Below, piece by piece: positions 61,779-64,000 of a stretch of 64,000 bases of DNA. Origin of the DNA: Alphaproteobacteria bacterium (GTDB lineage Bacteria > Pseudomonadota > Alphaproteobacteria > Micavibrionales > Micavibrionaceae); the NCBI GenBank assembly GCA_016125135.1, contig WGMJ01000018.1, forward strand, positions 208,707 through 272,706, given 5' to 3'. A model generated the notes under the pieces. The model had not been told where the DNA came from. It ran no database searches and saw only the letters and a list, made by a program, of their open reading frames with translations. Positions within the stretch are counted from its first letter, which is position 1. Every line of letters begins with the position of its first letter. The translations under genes were made by a program, and so were the position numbers.

Positions 61779-63335
61779 ATGGCAGACGACAGTCTTTACC
61801 TGACCCAAGCCGAAAACGACATGAAACGCTATGTCTGGAAGAACATTCCGCATAGCCATCTTTTCCTGCTGCTCCATACACAGAATGACCGGATGGATGA
61901 AGCCGCGCGCTCCTTTCCAAAAATGAGTCACCCCTCAACCCGCACGGCAATGCAACTTGTACGCAAAATCCCCGACCAGAATAAAAGCGCCTTTCTCGGT
62001 ATTGCTGTTGGTATGGGCAAAGGATTTCTTGGTATTGGGCAGCGGCCAAAATTCATGGGCGTTTGTGCAGTCAATCTCGATGAATATGAAGAAGAAAATA
62101 CACGCCTGCTGGCATTAGCTTATCACAGCTTCCACACAATTGATCTGCTGACGCAAGTTTCACACCCTGCCAATATTGGCCGGTTTAAAGCGGGCATTTT
62201 ATCGCCGCCGCGTAAACCGCAAGTATTGAAGCGCTTAAACTTAAAAGCCGATATTTTTGCCTGTCTTTATGCATCCCGATTTATCGGACGCAATGCCTTG
62301 AAACTCTGGGGCAAGGAACGCGCTGTTCTACCACTGCTGGCAGGCCCCAAACACGGGCCCCACACAATGCCCTTCCCGATAGCGCTGCCAATGCTTGAAT
62401 CGGCCTATGATGATTATTCCGAGACCCTTGCAAAACTCAGTGGCGAGCCGCTTGTGAAAGCCTGCATTAGCCTGGCCAATGAAATGAGTGCCATGATTAC
62501 AGATACCAATTTGCAGGAATGGATTGATTTCTGCGTGCCCGCACAGGATATGGCATGGCAGGGCTTTAACGCCGAAGAAATTATTTCTGCTGCGCTTTCC
62601 AGCGGTAGTAATCCGTTTCTCAAATCAATCGGGTTTCTGGTTTCGGATATGGCCAGCATAAAACCAGATTCCAAAATTGACTGGAACAATACCTACAATG
62701 CCTTCCTTGATAAAGTTGAAATTGAAACCGCGCATAATCAGGCTGTTGACCGCGCCCTTGAACAGCTTCTTACAGAAGGTCTGGCACTTGAAAGCTCCGC
62801 GCCATTGCGGGCGGCTGCTAACTACCAGAACGAAGAACTGCTTCATGGTCACTCTTTTGGCTGGTGTGCGGCTGCGCTTCAGGCATCTGCCCGCGCCTTT
62901 GATAATGCGTTGAACCATGGCCTTGTACCTGTGCAGGCAGCCCGCCTTGAATTCGAGGGCACTTATTCACAATTCAAATGGCAAACGGTTAAAGATTTAG
63001 GTGATATGGCCGTCATGCATAAACAGGAAGGCCATATGCTTTCCATGGAAGAGCTTATCAATATCACGCGCGACAATGAAAGCTTCCGTCAGTTTGAAGG
63101 CACGCTCCGCGAAACAACAGAAGATCCGTCATATCAGGAGAAAGCCTTGCTGGGCAGCGAGCTGAATAAACCAATCCCGAAATTTGCCGTTTACACACCT
63201 GCGCCTGCCATGCCGCAAATGGGGCCACGCGGCCCTGCACCAGCCATGGGGCCAAAAGCACCGGGCCTCGGCCCAGGTGGTAGCGCAACAATGCCGGCTT
63301 ATACAGCCCCGCCACAGCAAGACGAACAAACATAA
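61779..63335 (+). CDS. large protein of unknown function with a Pro/Gly-rich tail
   Basis: The 518-residue protein starts MADDSLYLTQAENDMKRYVW; the frame is open upstream across the fabI promoter region but that part is unlikely to be coding. It is mostly helical, with no signal peptide. Landmarks are FLGIAVGMGKGFLGIGQRPKFMG, NANIGRF-type (HPANIGRFKAGIL), HGHSFGWCAAALQASARAF, and LRETTEDPSYQEKALLGSEL. The last 45 residues are a low-complexity tail (MPQMGPRGPAPAMGPKAPG). I recognise no family; GMGKG resembles a phosphate loop but is not a Walker A motif. A terminator follows. Confidence 0.7.
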   Translation: MADDSLYLTQAENDMKRYVWKNIPHSHLFLLLHTQNDRMDEAARSFPKMSHPSTRTAMQLVRKIPDQNKSAFLGIAVGMGKGFLGIGQRPKFMGVCAVNLDEYEEENTRLLALAYHSFHTIDLLTQVSHPANIGRFKAGILSPPRKPQVLKRLNLKADIFACLYASRFIGRNALKLWGKERAVLPLLAGPKHGPHTMPFPIALPMLESAYDDYSETLAKLSGEPLVKACISLANEMSAMITDTNLQEWIDFCVPAQDMAWQGFNAEEIISAALSSGSNPFLKSIGFLVSDMASIKPDSKIDWNNTYNAFLDKVEIETAHNQAVDRALEQLLTEGLALESSAPLRAAANYQNEELLHGHSFGWCAAALQASARAFDNALNHGLVPVQAARLEFEGTYSQFKWQTVKDLGDMAVMHKQEGHMLSMEELINITRDNESFRQFEGTLRETTEDPSYQEKALLGSELNKPIPKFAVYTPAPAMPQMGPRGPAPAMGPKAPGLGPGGSATMPAYTAPPQQDEQT

Positions 63336-63338
63336 AAA

Positions 63339-63359
63339 AACGGCCCGTGAAGGGCCGTT
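63339..63359. terminator. bidirectional terminator between the 61779 gene and the surface lipoprotein gene
   Basis: AACGGCCC and GGGCCGTT pair across GTGAA. An A run on the left gives a good T run on the minus strand; on the plus strand the T run is interrupted by C. Confidence 0.8.
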
Positions 63360-63383
63360 CTTCTTTTATATTCGAAAGCTTTC

Positions 63384-63851
63384 TTAGCTTACAACTTGCC
63401 ATGTACCGTCAGGGTTTTCACATGCTGTACCAACAGCTGTTTCGGAACGGCCACCAACATTAATCGTTTGGCGGTATTCGCGGCAGTAACGGCCTGCAGC
63501 ATCTGTACCGTTACGGGTTGGTGTATATGTACCGTAGTTGCCTGACTCAGGGTTGTTCCATGAGATAGATTGGCCGACCGGTGCGTTATATGCGCGCTGT
63601 TGTGCTTGTTGTGCATACATCATGTCTGCGCGGTCAAGCGACTGACCAATCTCGCTACCAGCGAGTGCGCCTAAAAGCGTACCAACACCTACAGCCACCA
63701 ACTGACCTTTACCGCTACCAAACTGCGAACCTGCAAGGCCCCCCAGAATAGCACCGGCACCGGTACCGATTGTCTGTTTTTTACCGCCTGTTTCACAGCC
63801 AGCAAGCGCAAGTGATGAAATAATTAATGCCGATAATAGAATTTTTTTCAT
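63384..63851 (-). CDS. RT0821/Lpp0805-type (17 kDa antigen-like) surface lipoprotein
   Basis: The 155-residue lipoprotein has the signal MKKILLSALIISSLALAGC (lipobox LAGC). It continues with a glycine zipper, GTGAGAILGGLAGSQFG and GVGTLLGALAGSEIG, in the style of rickettsial 17 kDa antigen and related outer-membrane proteins. The C-terminal domain (ISWNNPESGNYGTYTPTRNG...YCREYRQTINVGGRSETAVGTACENPDGTW as landmarks YCREYRQTI and GTACENPDGTW) has two cysteines that may bond. GAGG precedes the ATG at 63851. It probably sits in the outer membrane. Confidence 0.88.
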   Translation of the reverse strand: MKKILLSALIISSLALAGCETGGKKQTIGTGAGAILGGLAGSQFGSGKGQLVAVGVGTLLGALAGSEIGQSLDRADMMYAQQAQQRAYNAPVGQSISWNNPESGNYGTYTPTRNGTDAAGRYCREYRQTINVGGRSETAVGTACENPDGTWQVVS

Positions 63852-63950
63852 ATTATAAACCTCGTTAAGTTGAATCGATTTTTGCCTCACAAGAGAGTAA
63901 CCTAGCGCTACAACACCTGCAAAGCAAACATTACTGCATAGAAATAACGT

Positions 63951-64000
63951 ATGGATACAATAAAAACCCTACCCTCCCCCATGGAACTTTTTTGCGAATG
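63951..64000 (+). CDS. start of a gene cut by the window end, possibly pdxH
   Basis: An open frame begins with ATG at 63951: MDTIKTLPSPMELFCE and runs to the window edge. The P-x-x-L-F pattern is compatible with the N-terminus of pyridoxamine 5'-phosphate oxidase, which often lies divergent from the RT0821-type lipoprotein in alphaproteobacteria. Sixteen residues cannot prove this, and no ribosome binding site is visible. Confidence 0.3.
   Translation, partial: MDTIKTLPSPMELFCE

Overview
The window is chromosomal DNA from a bacterium of moderate GC content, almost certainly an alphaproteobacterium. The evidence is gene order and family membership: ispH-thrB-rnhA, rph/rdgB/hemW divergent from hrcA-grpE, nrdR-ribE-ribH-nusB next to glyA, yajC-secD-secF followed by a small Mth938-type (NDUFAF3-like) protein with an NDUFAF6-like protein close by, an LdtR-like MarR regulator, a DUF6898-type small protein, a proton-pumping pyrophosphatase and a RT0821/Lpp0805-type surface lipoprotein. 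No single gene fixes the order; a deep-branching, Micavibrio-like or Rickettsiales-related lineage would fit, but that is inference. There is no phage, insertion sequence with transposase, CRISPR array or rRNA operon.

Layout. 1-9.6 kb: end of trmL, hemF, an M23-type peptidase, cca, a GNAT acetyltransferase, trmFO, a lone type IV pilin-like protein, hppA and a secreted FliL-like protein. 9.6-13.4 kb: accessory block with an orphan gene, two tandem paralogs of an unknown family and two tandem secreted thioredoxin-fold proteins. 13.5-18.9 kb: housekeeping block nusB, ribH, ribE, nrdR, glyA, rpiA and a glutaryl-CoA dehydrogenase. 19-26.4 kb: second accessory block with a lipoprotein, an outer-membrane-type protein, a RelA/SpoT-like HD hydrolase coupled to a coiled-coil protein, a three-gene orphan operon whose first protein is an internal duplication, an LdtR-like regulator, a large three-arm inverted-repeat structure and a TrmN6-like methylase. 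26.5-44.5 kb: glycyl-tRNA synthetase of the single-chain type, lipid A genes (acyltransferase, lpxK), hemW, rdgB, rph, hrcA, grpE, sodB, secF, secD, yajC, an M23 lipoprotein, pcm, serS, an N-formylglutamate amidohydrolase-like gene, lipB. 44.6-64 kb: tRNA-Leu(GAG), maeB, mgtE, a class A penicillin-binding protein, rnhA, thrB, ispH, a metallophosphatase, xseB, ispA, dxs, sppA, fabI, a large unknown protein, a glycine-zipper lipoprotein, and perhaps the start of pdxH.

The most striking non-genic features are (1) eight copies of a 64-84 bp element made of two hairpins between GTCAT and ATGAC ends. Its stems change sequence from copy to copy yet stay complementary. Two copies lie inside genes (lpxK and the NDUFAF6-like gene) as in-frame 22-codon inserts read in the same phase, and one supplies the C-terminus and stop codon of trmFO. 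(2) A 275 bp region at 24618-24892 that folds on paper into a closed three-way junction. (3) A recurring, clear sigma70-type promoter pattern (TTGACA, 17-18 bp, TATNNT) before several accessory genes.

The genes work mainly in tRNA maturation and decoding (trmL, cca, trmFO, trmN6, glycyl- and seryl-tRNA synthetases, rph), isoprenoid supply (dxs, ispA, ispH), cofactors (riboflavin, haem, lipoate), envelope assembly (SecDF-YajC, lipid A, PBP1a, M23 proteins, SppA, FabI) and proteostasis (HrcA/GrpE, Pcm). Coordinates were read by eye from the sequence; family calls rest on recognised motifs and not on searches.
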